Assembly: GCF_039822625.1 (NCBI RefSeq)
Contig: NZ_JBDLLG010000014.1
Location: 69,121 to 133,120 of the forward strand
From: Marinimicrobium locisalis
Lineage (GTDB): Bacteria > Pseudomonadota > Gammaproteobacteria > Pseudomonadales > Cellvibrionaceae
Direction of reading: 5' to 3'
Length of the DNA: 64,000 bases
The notes under the pieces were generated by a model. That model did no database searches and was not told the DNA's origin. It saw only the letters and a list, made by a program, of their open reading frames with translations. The translations under genes and the position numbers were made by a program. Below, one piece after another: positions 17,878 through 25,062 of the stretch. The first letter of the stretch is position 1. The number at the start of each line of letters is the position of its first letter.

Positions 17878-18459
17878 ATGACCCGAGATTACGCCAAGAA
17901 AAGCCGCCCCGCCCCCCGGCGCAACCGCCCCAAAAGCCAAGTGCCCGGCTGGGTATGGCTATTCACCGGCCTCGTGCTCGGCGGCTTCATCGTATTCCTC
18001 GCGCGCCTGACCGACGTCAACGTTCCCGAACAGCCCCAACAAACCGCGCCCGAACCCGCCCCCAAAGTCGCGGAAGAACCCAAACCCGAAAAACAAGACA
18101 CCCCCAAACCTCGCTTCGACTTCTACAAACTGCTGCGCGAAAGCGAAGTCATCGTACCCGCCACCGAACCGGCCGAAAGCCAGGCCAACAACGGCGGCGA
18201 ACAGCAAGCCAGCATCGATGAATTCATCCTCCAAGTCGGCTCCTTCCGCAAATCCTCGGAAGCCGACAGCCTCCGCGCCCAACTACTATTGCTCAACCTC
18301 GACGCCTACACCGAGCAAGTGACCCTAAACAACAACGAAGTCTGGCACCGAGTCCTAGTGGGGCCATTCAGCAACCAATCACGCCTTGCCAGCGCCCGCT
18401 CAACGCTCGTTTCCAACGACTACCACGCCCTGGTTCTCAAACGTAAGCGCGACGACTGA
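17878..18459 (+). CDS. ftsN: FtsN-like SPOR-domain cell-division protein
   Basis: A 193-residue bitopic protein: a basic cytoplasmic N terminus (MTRDYAKKSRPAPRRNRPKS), one transmembrane helix (about 24-42, VWLFTGLVLGGFIVFLA), a Pro/Glu-rich periplasmic linker, and a C-terminal SPOR domain (about 117-190, FILQVGSFRKSSEADSLRAQ...). This is the layout of FtsN, the trigger of septal peptidoglycan synthesis. Its place directly before hslV matches pseudomonads. It is shorter than E. coli FtsN (319 aa), as is common for this lineage. Confidence 0.85.
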   Translation: MTRDYAKKSRPAPRRNRPKSQVPGWVWLFTGLVLGGFIVFLARLTDVNVPEQPQQTAPEPAPKVAEEPKPEKQDTPKPRFDFYKLLRESEVIVPATEPAESQANNGGEQQASIDEFILQVGSFRKSSEADSLRAQLLLLNLDAYTEQVTLNNNEVWHRVLVGPFSNQSRLASARSTLVSNDYHALVLKRKRDD

Positions 18460-18564
18460 CCCCCCGCGGCAAAGCGGCGGCCTCGCCGCTGCTTGAAATC
18501 CCTTCGCCTTGCCCCCACTTCAGCCATTCACCACATCACACATTGGTTTGATTAAGGACGGCTT

Positions 18565-19104
18565 GTGGAACAATACCGAGGTACCACCATTCTCTCCGTG
18601 CGCCGTAACGGCCAAGTCGCCATCGGCGGCGACGGTCAGGTGTCCCTGGGCAACACCATTATGAAAGGCAACGCCCGCAAAGTCCGGCGCCTGTACAAAG
18701 ACCAGGTGATCGCCGGGTTCGCCGGCGGTACCGCCGACGCCTTTACCCTATTCGAACGCTTCGAGGCAAAGCTTGAGGCCCACAACGGGCAACTAACCCG
18801 CGCCGCCGTGGAGCTGGCCAAAGACTGGCGCACCGAGCGGTCCCTGCGCCGCCTGGAAGCACTGCTGGCCGTGGCCAACGCCGAGGCCTCGCTGATCATC
18901 ACCGGCAACGGCGATGTCATTCAGCCCGAAGACGACCTGATCGCCATCGGCTCCGGCGGCGCCTTCGCCCAATCGGCCGCGCGCGCCCTACTGGACAATA
19001 CCGAACTGGATGCCAAACAAATCGTCGAAAAAGGGCTGACCATCGCCGGCGACGTCTGCATCTACACCAACCACAACCAGACCATCGAAACCCTCGAGTA
19101 CTGA
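18565..19104 (+). CDS. hslV: ATP-dependent protease peptidase subunit HslV (ClpQ)
   Basis: A 179-residue proteasome-like N-terminal-threonine peptidase that forms a dodecamer capped by HslU. The core matches the family (VAIGGDGQVSLGNTIMKGNA, FAGGTADAFTLFERFE, LIITGNGDVIQPEDDLIAIG). Translation starts at GTG 18565 and gives MEQYRG before TTILSVRR. The catalytic threonine is therefore preceded by a six-residue propeptide, not just the initiator methionine. It is followed after 33 bp by hslU. Confidence 0.96.
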   Translation: MEQYRGTTILSVRRNGQVAIGGDGQVSLGNTIMKGNARKVRRLYKDQVIAGFAGGTADAFTLFERFEAKLEAHNGQLTRAAVELAKDWRTERSLRRLEALLAVANAEASLIITGNGDVIQPEDDLIAIGSGGAFAQSAARALLDNTELDAKQIVEKGLTIAGDVCIYTNHNQTIETLEY

Positions 19105-19137
19105 GGTTCGACGGCCTAAAGGACCAACGAGTTAGCT

Positions 19138-20457
19138 ATGTCTGACATGACCCCACGGGAAATTGTCCACGAGCTGGACAAACACATCATCGGCCAGAAC
19201 GAAGCCAAGCGCGCCGTGGCCATCGCCCTGCGCAACCGCTGGCGCCGCATGCAGGTGGACGAAAACCTGCGCGCGGAAATCACCCCCAAAAACATCCTGA
19301 TGATCGGCCCCACCGGCGTGGGCAAAACCGAAATTGCCCGCCGCCTGGCCAAACTGGCCCACGCGCCCTTCATCAAGATTGAAGCGACCAAGTTCACCGA
19401 AGTCGGGTACGTCGGCCGCGATGTGGAGTCCATAATCCGGGATCTGGTGGACATCTCCATCAAAATGCACCGCGAACTGGCCATGAAAACCGTCCAGCAC
19501 CGCGCCGCCGAAGCGGCCGAAGAACGCATTCTGGACGTACTACTGCCCCCCGCTCGCGGTGGCGATACCGAAAACACCGGCGACTCCAACACCCGCCAAA
19601 TCTTCCGCAAAAAATTGCGCGAAGGCGAGCTCGATGACAAGGAAGTTGAAATCGAAGTCTCCAGCCACCCGGCGGGCGTGGAAATCATGGCACCACCCGG
19701 CATGGAAGACATGACCAGCCAGCTGCAAAACATGTTTTCTTCCCTGTCCAAGGACAAAAAGAAAGCCACCAAAATGACCGTCAAGCAGGCCTTCAAACAA
19801 CTTCAGGACGAAGAAGCCGCCGGCCTAATCAACGAGGAAGAAGTCAAAGCCGAGGCCATCAAAGCCGCCGAGCAAAACGGCATTGTCTTCCTCGACGAAA
19901 TCGACAAAGTCGCCAAAAAAGGCGAAACCGGCGGCGCCGACGTCTCCCGCGAAGGCGTGCAGCGCGACCTGCTGCCCCTGATCGAAGGCTGTACCGTGAG
20001 CACCAAACACGGGATGATCAAAACCGACCACATCCTGTTCATCTCCTCCGGCGCCTTTCACCTGAGCAAGCCCTCAGACCTAATTCCGGAACTACAGGGC
20101 CGCCTGCCCATCCGAGTCGAACTGAGCGCCCTGACCCCGGACGACTTCGAACGCATCCTGACCGAACCCAGCGCCTCACTGACCGAACAGCACCAAGCGC
20201 TGCTCAAGACCGAAGGCGTCGAAGTCATGTTCAAACCCGACGGCATCCGTCGGCTTGCGGAAACCGCCTTTGAAGTGAACGAAAGCACCGAAAACATCGG
20301 CGCTCGCCGTCTGCACACCCTACTGGAACGCCTGCTGGAAGACGTCTCCTTTGACGCCGGCAGCAAGCAGACCAACGTGGAAGTGGATGCGGCTTATGTT
20401 GAAGAGCACCTGGGTGAGCTGGCGAAGGATGAAGATCTGAGCCGGTATATTCTGTAG
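19138..20457 (+). CDS. hslU: ATP-dependent protease ATPase subunit HslU (ClpY)
   Basis: A 439-residue AAA+ unfoldase that feeds substrates to HslV. Visible: N-terminal MTPREIVHELDKHIIGQNEA, Walker A GPTGVGKTE, the pore motif KFTEVGYVGRDVESI (GYVG), an intermediate domain (about 110-240), Walker B in GIVFLDEIDKVA, and C-terminal sensor-2 and SYIL-like end (EDLSRYIL), whose tail inserts into HslV. It is cotranscribed with hslV. Confidence 0.97.
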   Translation: MSDMTPREIVHELDKHIIGQNEAKRAVAIALRNRWRRMQVDENLRAEITPKNILMIGPTGVGKTEIARRLAKLAHAPFIKIEATKFTEVGYVGRDVESIIRDLVDISIKMHRELAMKTVQHRAAEAAEERILDVLLPPARGGDTENTGDSNTRQIFRKKLREGELDDKEVEIEVSSHPAGVEIMAPPGMEDMTSQLQNMFSSLSKDKKKATKMTVKQAFKQLQDEEAAGLINEEEVKAEAIKAAEQNGIVFLDEIDKVAKKGETGGADVSREGVQRDLLPLIEGCTVSTKHGMIKTDHILFISSGAFHLSKPSDLIPELQGRLPIRVELSALTPDDFERILTEPSASLTEQHQALLKTEGVEVMFKPDGIRRLAETAFEVNESTENIGARRLHTLLERLLEDVSFDAGSKQTNVEVDAAYVEEHLGELAKDEDLSRYIL

Positions 20458-20486
20458 TAAGCTTTCAGCACACACCTAAACAGGAT

Positions 20487-20589
20487 CGGTTTGCGGTGTA
20501 CTGTTGCAAGACCGTGAGCCGAGGGACTCGCGCTCTCGAGCTACAGGGATGTACTTGCAGCGTGTCTTGCAACAGTACACCGCAAACCG
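20487..20589 (+). repeat. Palindromic element R4 (type 1 core)
   Basis: Perfect 26-bp arms (20487-20512 and 20564-20589) flank a 51-nt core, 29 bp after the hslU stop. The core has a GAGGGACTC hairpin (loop GGGAC), then CTACAGGGATGTA (loop AGGGAT, stem TAC/GTA), and ends GCAGCGT. This is the only unpaired copy in sense orientation to the upstream gene. The arms are unrelated to other copies. Confidence 0.9.
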
Positions 20590-20625
20590 AACCGGCTCTA
20601 GTGGCACCCACTCAAGGAGTCCACC

Positions 20626-20997
20626 ATGGTCCCCGACAAGATACTGCTCCACAAAAAATCCCGCCAGCTTGAGCTGACCTACGGTGACCAGAGCTATCGC
20701 CTGGACGCAGAGTACCTGCGCGTAGTCTCCCCCAGCGCCGAAGTCCGCGGCCACGGCTCAGACTCCGGCACCCTCCCCTCCGGCAAACGCTACGTCTCCA
20801 TCGACCACATCGAAGCCGCCGGCAACTACGCCCTCAAACTCCTATTTGATGACGGCCACGACTCGGGCATCTACACTTGGGATTATTTACACGATTTGTG
20901 TGTCAATGAAGATAAGCATTGGCAGGAGTATCTTGACGCTCTGCACGAGCAAGGCAAATCGCGGGATCCGGATACGCAGGTTGTTCGGTTGATGTGA
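20626..20997 (+). CDS. DUF971 family protein
   Basis: A 123-residue cytoplasmic protein of the gamma-butyrobetaine-hydroxylase-like N-terminal domain family (DUF971). Motifs LELTYGDQSYRLDAEYLRV, VSPSAEVRGHG and the end GHDSGIYTWDYLHDLC are typical. It is encoded just after hslVU, as in pseudomonads; homologues are linked to Fe-S or redox functions but the activity is not established. The start follows AAGGAG. Confidence 0.88.
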   Translation: MVPDKILLHKKSRQLELTYGDQSYRLDAEYLRVVSPSAEVRGHGSDSGTLPSGKRYVSIDHIEAAGNYALKLLFDDGHDSGIYTWDYLHDLCVNEDKHWQEYLDALHEQGKSRDPDTQVVRLM

Positions 20998-21021
20998 GCT
21001 TTTTGAGTGGCTTTAGGGTCC

Positions 21022-21180
21022 GGTGTCTGTGGGAGCATACCCTTCATAGACCCGCCGTAAATACATCCCTGTAGGCTTCTCATCGGCATCCATGCCGCGG
21101 CTTTGGCTCCTGCGTCGCTCTAGCACCTACATCCATGTAGGCGTCAGAGAGTCTATGAAGGGTATGCTCCCACAGACACC
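21022..21180 (-). repeat. Palindromic element R5 (type 2 long core, reversed)
   Basis: Perfect 30-bp arms (21022-21051 and 21151-21180) around a 99-nt core, 24 bp after the DUF971 stop. Read on the minus strand the core matches R2 except in and just after the last hairpin, where CCC-AGGGAT-GGG is replaced by TAC-AGGGAT-GTA: both stem sides change together. The outer flank CAGTGCC is the complement of the GGCACTG left flank. Confidence 0.93.
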
Positions 21181-21197
21181 TCAGTGCCAAGATCGAC

Positions 21198-21306
21198 TGT
21201 AGGGCGAATAAGGCGAAGCCGCATCCGCCATAAACATAGGGGCCGTCATCCACCTAAATGCACGTTCGGGAATGGCGGATGCGCTTACAGCTTATCCGCC
21301 CTACGG
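21198..21306. repeat. Inverted pair of a second short repeat family
   Basis: GTAGGGCGAATAAGGCGAAG (from 21199) running into CGCATCCGCCA (ending 21230) is repeated in inverted, imperfect form at 21273-21306 (TGGCGGATGCGCTTACAGC then TTATCCGCCCTAC). The two lie 42 bp apart, between R5 and R6. Related GGTAGG...CCCTAC units lie at 21313, 22150 and 28072. Confidence 0.7.
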
Positions 21307-21312
21307 CTATTT

Positions 21313-21343
21313 GGTAGGTGGCGCTTCGCTTACCGTACCCTAC
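21313..21343. repeat. Short GGTAGG...ACCCTAC repeat unit
   Basis: GGTAGGTGGCGCTTCGCTTA followed by CCGTACCCTAC; closely matched by 22150-22179 and more loosely by 28072-28104. It is imperfectly palindromic and intergenic, and of a type scattered in many proteobacterial genomes. Confidence 0.6.
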
Positions 21344-21385
21344 GCCCAAATACACCGAAGCCTTTCTGTGGCACTTAGGCGGATG

Positions 21386-21479
21386 CGGGTAACACCCATT
21401 GGAGACTCTCTGAGGCATGGATGCCGATGAGAAGCCCCCATGGATGGGTTCACGGCGGGTCTCCAATGGGTGTTACCCG
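21386..21479 (+). repeat. Palindromic element R6 (type 2 short core)
   Basis: Perfect 21-bp arms (21386-21406 and 21459-21479), extendable outward with mismatches. The 52-nt core TCTCTGAGGCATGGATGCC... lacks the first hairpin module of R2/R5 and has loops ATGGAT (GGC/GCC) and ATGGAT (CCC/GGG), ending TTCACGGCGG. Left flank GGCACTTAGG. It forms a back-to-back pair with R5. Confidence 0.92.
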
Positions 21480-21533
21480 TAGCCGCCGGAGTTTCAGATA
21501 CTTCTCAATTCTCCGATAACTAGGGTTTTACTA

Positions 21534-22076
21534 ATGAGACACATATTGAAATATATAACCGCATTTGGAGCCCTTGTACTTATCACAGCCTGCGCCGGTC
21601 CCAATATTGAGCAGGATTACAAACCCGGAACCAAATTTGATCCCGGGTGGACCTACTACGAATTCCGAGGTGGCAGTTCACAGATTGAAGGCGTCGACTA
21701 CCGGCGGCTCGAAACCATTGCCCAAGACATACTCGCCAGCCAAGGCTACCAACTCGCCCCCGAGGCCCCCCAGCTCTACATCGACATCACCGGCTCCACC
21801 CGCCTCGCCACCGGCGGAGGAAAATCCCTCGGCCTCTCCATCGGCCTGCCCGTGGGGAGCCACGGCAGCATCGGAGTCGGGGGTAGCAAAAACCTCGACG
21901 GCGAAGGCCGACGGGAAGGCGTGATAGTCGTCGATATTACCAACGCCCAAACCAACGAACTGATTTGGCGCGGTAGCGCCAGCGGGATTGCGTTGAAGGA
22001 CTTTGAATTAGCGCGGGAGGCGCAGTTGAGGGAGGTTATGCGGAAGTTGTTGGAGCAGTTTCCGCCGGAAGAGTGA
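21534..22076 (+). CDS. DUF4136 family lipoprotein
   Basis: A 180-residue predicted outer-membrane lipoprotein: signal ending LVLITAC (Cys20), then a DUF4136-type domain with DYKPGTKFDPGWTYYEF at the start, QLYIDITGS in the middle, a Gly/Ser-rich loop (GLSIGLPVGSHGSIGVGG) and the closing phrase NELIWRGSASGIAL. Function unknown. It stands alone between repeat clusters and the convergent msbA gene. Confidence 0.8.
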   Translation: MRHILKYITAFGALVLITACAGPNIEQDYKPGTKFDPGWTYYEFRGGSSQIEGVDYRRLETIAQDILASQGYQLAPEAPQLYIDITGSTRLATGGGKSLGLSIGLPVGSHGSIGVGGSKNLDGEGRREGVIVVDITNAQTNELIWRGSASGIALKDFELAREAQLREVMRKLLEQFPPEE

Positions 22077-22149
22077 TTGCAGGAAGGTATAAAATGAAAC
22101 ATTCCCTGCGGTAAGCGCAGGCCCTTTGTCATTCGCATTTACCATAAAC

Positions 22150-22179
22150 GGTGGGAGCGCTTCGCTTACCGCACCCTAC
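22150..22179. repeat. Short repeat unit between DUF4136 gene and msbA
   Basis: GGTGGGAGCGCTTCGCTTAC followed by CGCACCCTAC, close to the unit at 21313-21343. It lies in the convergent gap, 28 bp from the msbA stop. Confidence 0.55.
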
Positions 22180-22207
22180 ACCTCCCCAAGCGAATGAGAC
22201 CGACGTT

Positions 22208-23989
22208 TTAGCCCTCGTCGCGGAACTGCATGGAGTGCAGGCGGGCGTATTGGCCGCCGGAGGCGAGGAGTTCTTTGTGGCTGCCGACTTCTAGAACCCT
22301 GCCTTCGCCCATCACCACAATGCGGTCCGCCCGCTCGATGGTGGAGAGCCGGTGGGCGATCACAAAGGTGGTACGGTTTTTCATGACCTCTTCCAGCGCC
22401 GCTTGAATGTGACGTTCGGACTCGGTGTCCAGGGCCGAGGTGGCCTCGTCCAGAATCAGAATGGGCGCGTTTTTCAAGATGGCTCGAGCAATGGCCAAGC
22501 GCTGGCGCTGGCCGCCGGATAGGCGGGTGCCGCTTTCTCCGATCAAAGTGTCATACCCCTGGGGCAACTGCTCGATAAACTCGTGGGCGTGGGCCGCTTT
22601 GGCCGCTTCGCGCACTTTCTCCGGGTCGGTATCCGAAAGAGCGCCGTAGGCAATATTGCCGGCAACGGAGTCGTTGAACAGCACCACGCTTTGGTTCACT
22701 AGCGCGACTTGCTGGCGCAGGTTATCCAGGCGGTAGCGCTCCAGCGGTTCACCGTCGAGCAGGATGCGACCGGCGCCGGGGTCGTAAAAGCGAGTCAACA
22801 GGCTTACCAAGGTCGACTTGCCGCTGCCCGAGCGCCCGACCAACGCAATGACTTCACCGGGCTTTACTTCCAGGTTAATGTCATTGAGTACCCAGTCATC
22901 GCCCTCATCGTAGCTAAAGTAGACCTGCTCGAAGGATACGCCTCCCTGGGCCCGGTCGACGCGTAGAGTGCCGTTATCCCGTTCGGGCGGTTCGTCCAAT
23001 AGCTGGAAAATGCTGTCTGCCGCGGCCACCCCCTTTTGAATGGTGGGCACCACTTCACTCAATTGCCGCAGCGGCTTGAGCACCATGCCCGCGGCGATGA
23101 AATAGGCCACAAAGGCGCCGGGGTCGTCCAACTCCATAATGGTCAGGGCCACGAACAACAACAGCCCCATGGACAAAGCCACCAACATTTGCAGGATGGG
23201 CGTGTTCAGCGAAGAGGTGAACACGATTTTCATGTTTTGCAGGTAATTTCGCCAGCTGGCCTGATTGAAGCGGCGTTTCTCGTAGGGCTCGCCGCCGAAG
23301 CTGCGCATGACGCGGTAGCCGTGAATCATCTCGGAGGACACCTGGGTGATGTCCCCCATACTGTGTTGCACTTGGGCGCTCAGCCGGCGCAGGCGTTTGC
23401 CCACGTAACCCACCAGGGCGCCAATCACTGGAGCCACCATCAGCAGTAGCAAAGTCAGCAGCCAGTCTTTGTAGAACAGGTAACTCAGCAATGCCAATAC
23501 CGTGGCGCCTTCGCGAATCAGGGTTTTCAGCGCATCGGTGGCGGCGGTGGTAACGCCGTTGACGTTATAGGTAATCACCGACATCAAATGCCCGGAGCTG
23601 TGCCGGTCAAAGTACTGCCCGGGCAGGTGGGCCATGTGATCAAACAGGCTGACCCGCAGCGTGTGCACGATGCGAAACGATACCTGGGAGATGAAGTAGT
23701 TGCCTAGAAAGGCGCCGGCGCTGCGCACCAGCACAATGCCCATAATGATGAGGGCGGGTAAATACGCTGGACCACGATCCTCGGCGCCGATGAAGTCCAG
23801 CAGGTATTCCATGAACTGAGCCATGGCCGGCTGAGAGGCGGAGTAGACCACAAAGCCGACCACACTGATGGCGAACAGCCCCCAGTAGGGTTTGATGTAG
23901 GCGAGCAGCCTCAGGTAGACCTTAAGAGAAGCGGTATCGGTCTGCCGCAGGCTGTCATCCGGTGAGGGCGGCGTGCCTCTATCGCTCAT
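22208..23989 (-). CDS. msbA: Lipid A flippase MsbA (ABC exporter)
   Basis: A 593-residue half-size ABC exporter that flips lipid A-core across the inner membrane. A six-helix transmembrane domain occupies about residues 30-335. The ATPase domain has Walker A GRSGSGKSTLVSLL, signature LSGGQRQRLAIARAI, Walker B LILDEATSALD and the switch histidine in FVIAHRLSTIE. It is downstream of ilvE on the same strand with an 82-bp gap; the usual partner lpxK is not in the window. Confidence 0.94.
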   Translation of the reverse strand: MSDRGTPPSPDDSLRQTDTASLKVYLRLLAYIKPYWGLFAISVVGFVVYSASQPAMAQFMEYLLDFIGAEDRGPAYLPALIIMGIVLVRSAGAFLGNYFISQVSFRIVHTLRVSLFDHMAHLPGQYFDRHSSGHLMSVITYNVNGVTTAATDALKTLIREGATVLALLSYLFYKDWLLTLLLLMVAPVIGALVGYVGKRLRRLSAQVQHSMGDITQVSSEMIHGYRVMRSFGGEPYEKRRFNQASWRNYLQNMKIVFTSSLNTPILQMLVALSMGLLLFVALTIMELDDPGAFVAYFIAAGMVLKPLRQLSEVVPTIQKGVAAADSIFQLLDEPPERDNGTLRVDRAQGGVSFEQVYFSYDEGDDWVLNDINLEVKPGEVIALVGRSGSGKSTLVSLLTRFYDPGAGRILLDGEPLERYRLDNLRQQVALVNQSVVLFNDSVAGNIAYGALSDTDPEKVREAAKAAHAHEFIEQLPQGYDTLIGESGTRLSGGQRQRLAIARAILKNAPILILDEATSALDTESERHIQAALEEVMKNRTTFVIAHRLSTIERADRIVVMGEGRVLEVGSHKELLASGGQYARLHSMQFRDEG

Positions 23990-24071
23990 GGTGTGCGGGG
24001 TCCTCCGAGGGCGTGCCGCCCCTCAGGGGGCACGCACTTTGGTTCAGTTCCAACAAATGGGCGCGAACGGT

Positions 24072-25007
24072 TCAGTCCGCCACCGGCGCCAGCCAGTCGC
24101 CATGGGTAGGCAGCTTGCCCTTGACCGCATCGAAATACATGGACTGCAGCTGGGTGGTGATGGGCCCACGATGACCTTCACCAATCACCCGACCGTCCAG
24201 CTCGCGAATAGGCAGCACTTCCGCGGCGGTGCCGGTAAAAAATGCCTCGTCGGCAATGTAGACCTCGTCGCGGGTAATCCGTTTCTCCCGAACTTCATAG
24301 CCCGCATCCGCCGCCAGCTTGAACAGGGTGTCGCGGGTAATACCGTCCAGGCAGGAGGTCAGCTCGGGCGTATACAGAATGCCTTCGCGCACGATGAAGA
24401 TATTCTCACCGCTGCCTTCAGCCACATAGCCTTCGTTATCCAGCAATAGCGCTTCTTCACAACCGCTGTCCAACGCCTCACGCAGCGCCAACATGGAGTT
24501 AATGTAGTGGCCGTTGGCCTTGGCCTTACACATGGAAATATTCACATGGTGGCGAGTGTAGCTGGAGGTGCGCACTTTAATGCCCAGGTCCCGAGCCTCC
24601 GGCGACATGTAGGACGGCCAGTGCCAAGCGGCGACCATGACATGCACTTTGAGGTTGTCGGCGCGCAAGCCCATGCCCTCGGAGCCGAGGAATGCCATGG
24701 GCCGCAGGTAACTTTCCTGAAGATTGTTTTCCCGAACGACGAGCTTCTGAGCGGCCAGCAGCTCGTCTTTGCTGTAGGGCAGGTCCATCCGCATAATATG
24801 AGCGGAGCGGAACAGCCGGTCCGTGTGTTCTTTCAGGCGAAAAATACAGGTGCCCCGGTCACCGCTTTCATAGGCGCGAACGCCTTCGAAGACACCCATG
24901 CCATAGTGCAGGGTGTGGGTCAGTACGTGGACCTTGGCATCCCGCCAGGGCACCAGTTCGCCATCCAGCCAAATAACGCCGTCGCGATCGGCAAATGACA
25001 TAGCCAA
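24072..25007 (-). CDS. ilvE: Branched-chain amino acid aminotransferase
   Basis: A 311-residue PLP fold-type IV enzyme carrying out the last step of leucine, isoleucine and valine synthesis with glutamate as amino donor. Visible: HTLHYGMGVFEGVRAYES, the PLP-lysine segment CKAKANGHYINSMLALREAL, and the GSGENIFIV and SCLDGITRDTLF motifs that bind the cofactor phosphate. Start MAMSFADRDG, with MSFADRDG (codon 3) a possible alternative. It lies 55 bp downstream of glnE. Confidence 0.95.
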   Translation of the reverse strand: MAMSFADRDGVIWLDGELVPWRDAKVHVLTHTLHYGMGVFEGVRAYESGDRGTCIFRLKEHTDRLFRSAHIMRMDLPYSKDELLAAQKLVVRENNLQESYLRPMAFLGSEGMGLRADNLKVHVMVAAWHWPSYMSPEARDLGIKVRTSSYTRHHVNISMCKAKANGHYINSMLALREALDSGCEEALLLDNEGYVAEGSGENIFIVREGILYTPELTSCLDGITRDTLFKLAADAGYEVREKRITRDEVYIADEAFFTGTAAEVLPIRELDGRVIGEGHRGPITTQLQSMYFDAVKGKLPTHGDWLAPVAD

Positions 25008-25062
25008 CTCCTAAAAAAGCTGAAAATCAGTGGGGGCTGTGGTCGGCGTTCAAGGCGCCCGA

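Noticed and set aside
17633..17881. Short open frames running through the palindromic elements (also at 20883-21089, 21254-21466, 34753-34989)
   Set aside because: They recur only because the element cores repeat (for example MPMRS followed by QGW or QGC). Their ends lie in unrelated arms, so they are not genes.
24011..24035. GCGTGCC...GGCACGC hairpin between msbA and ilvE
   Set aside because: A short stem without a T tract on the minus strand; not enough to call it a terminator.
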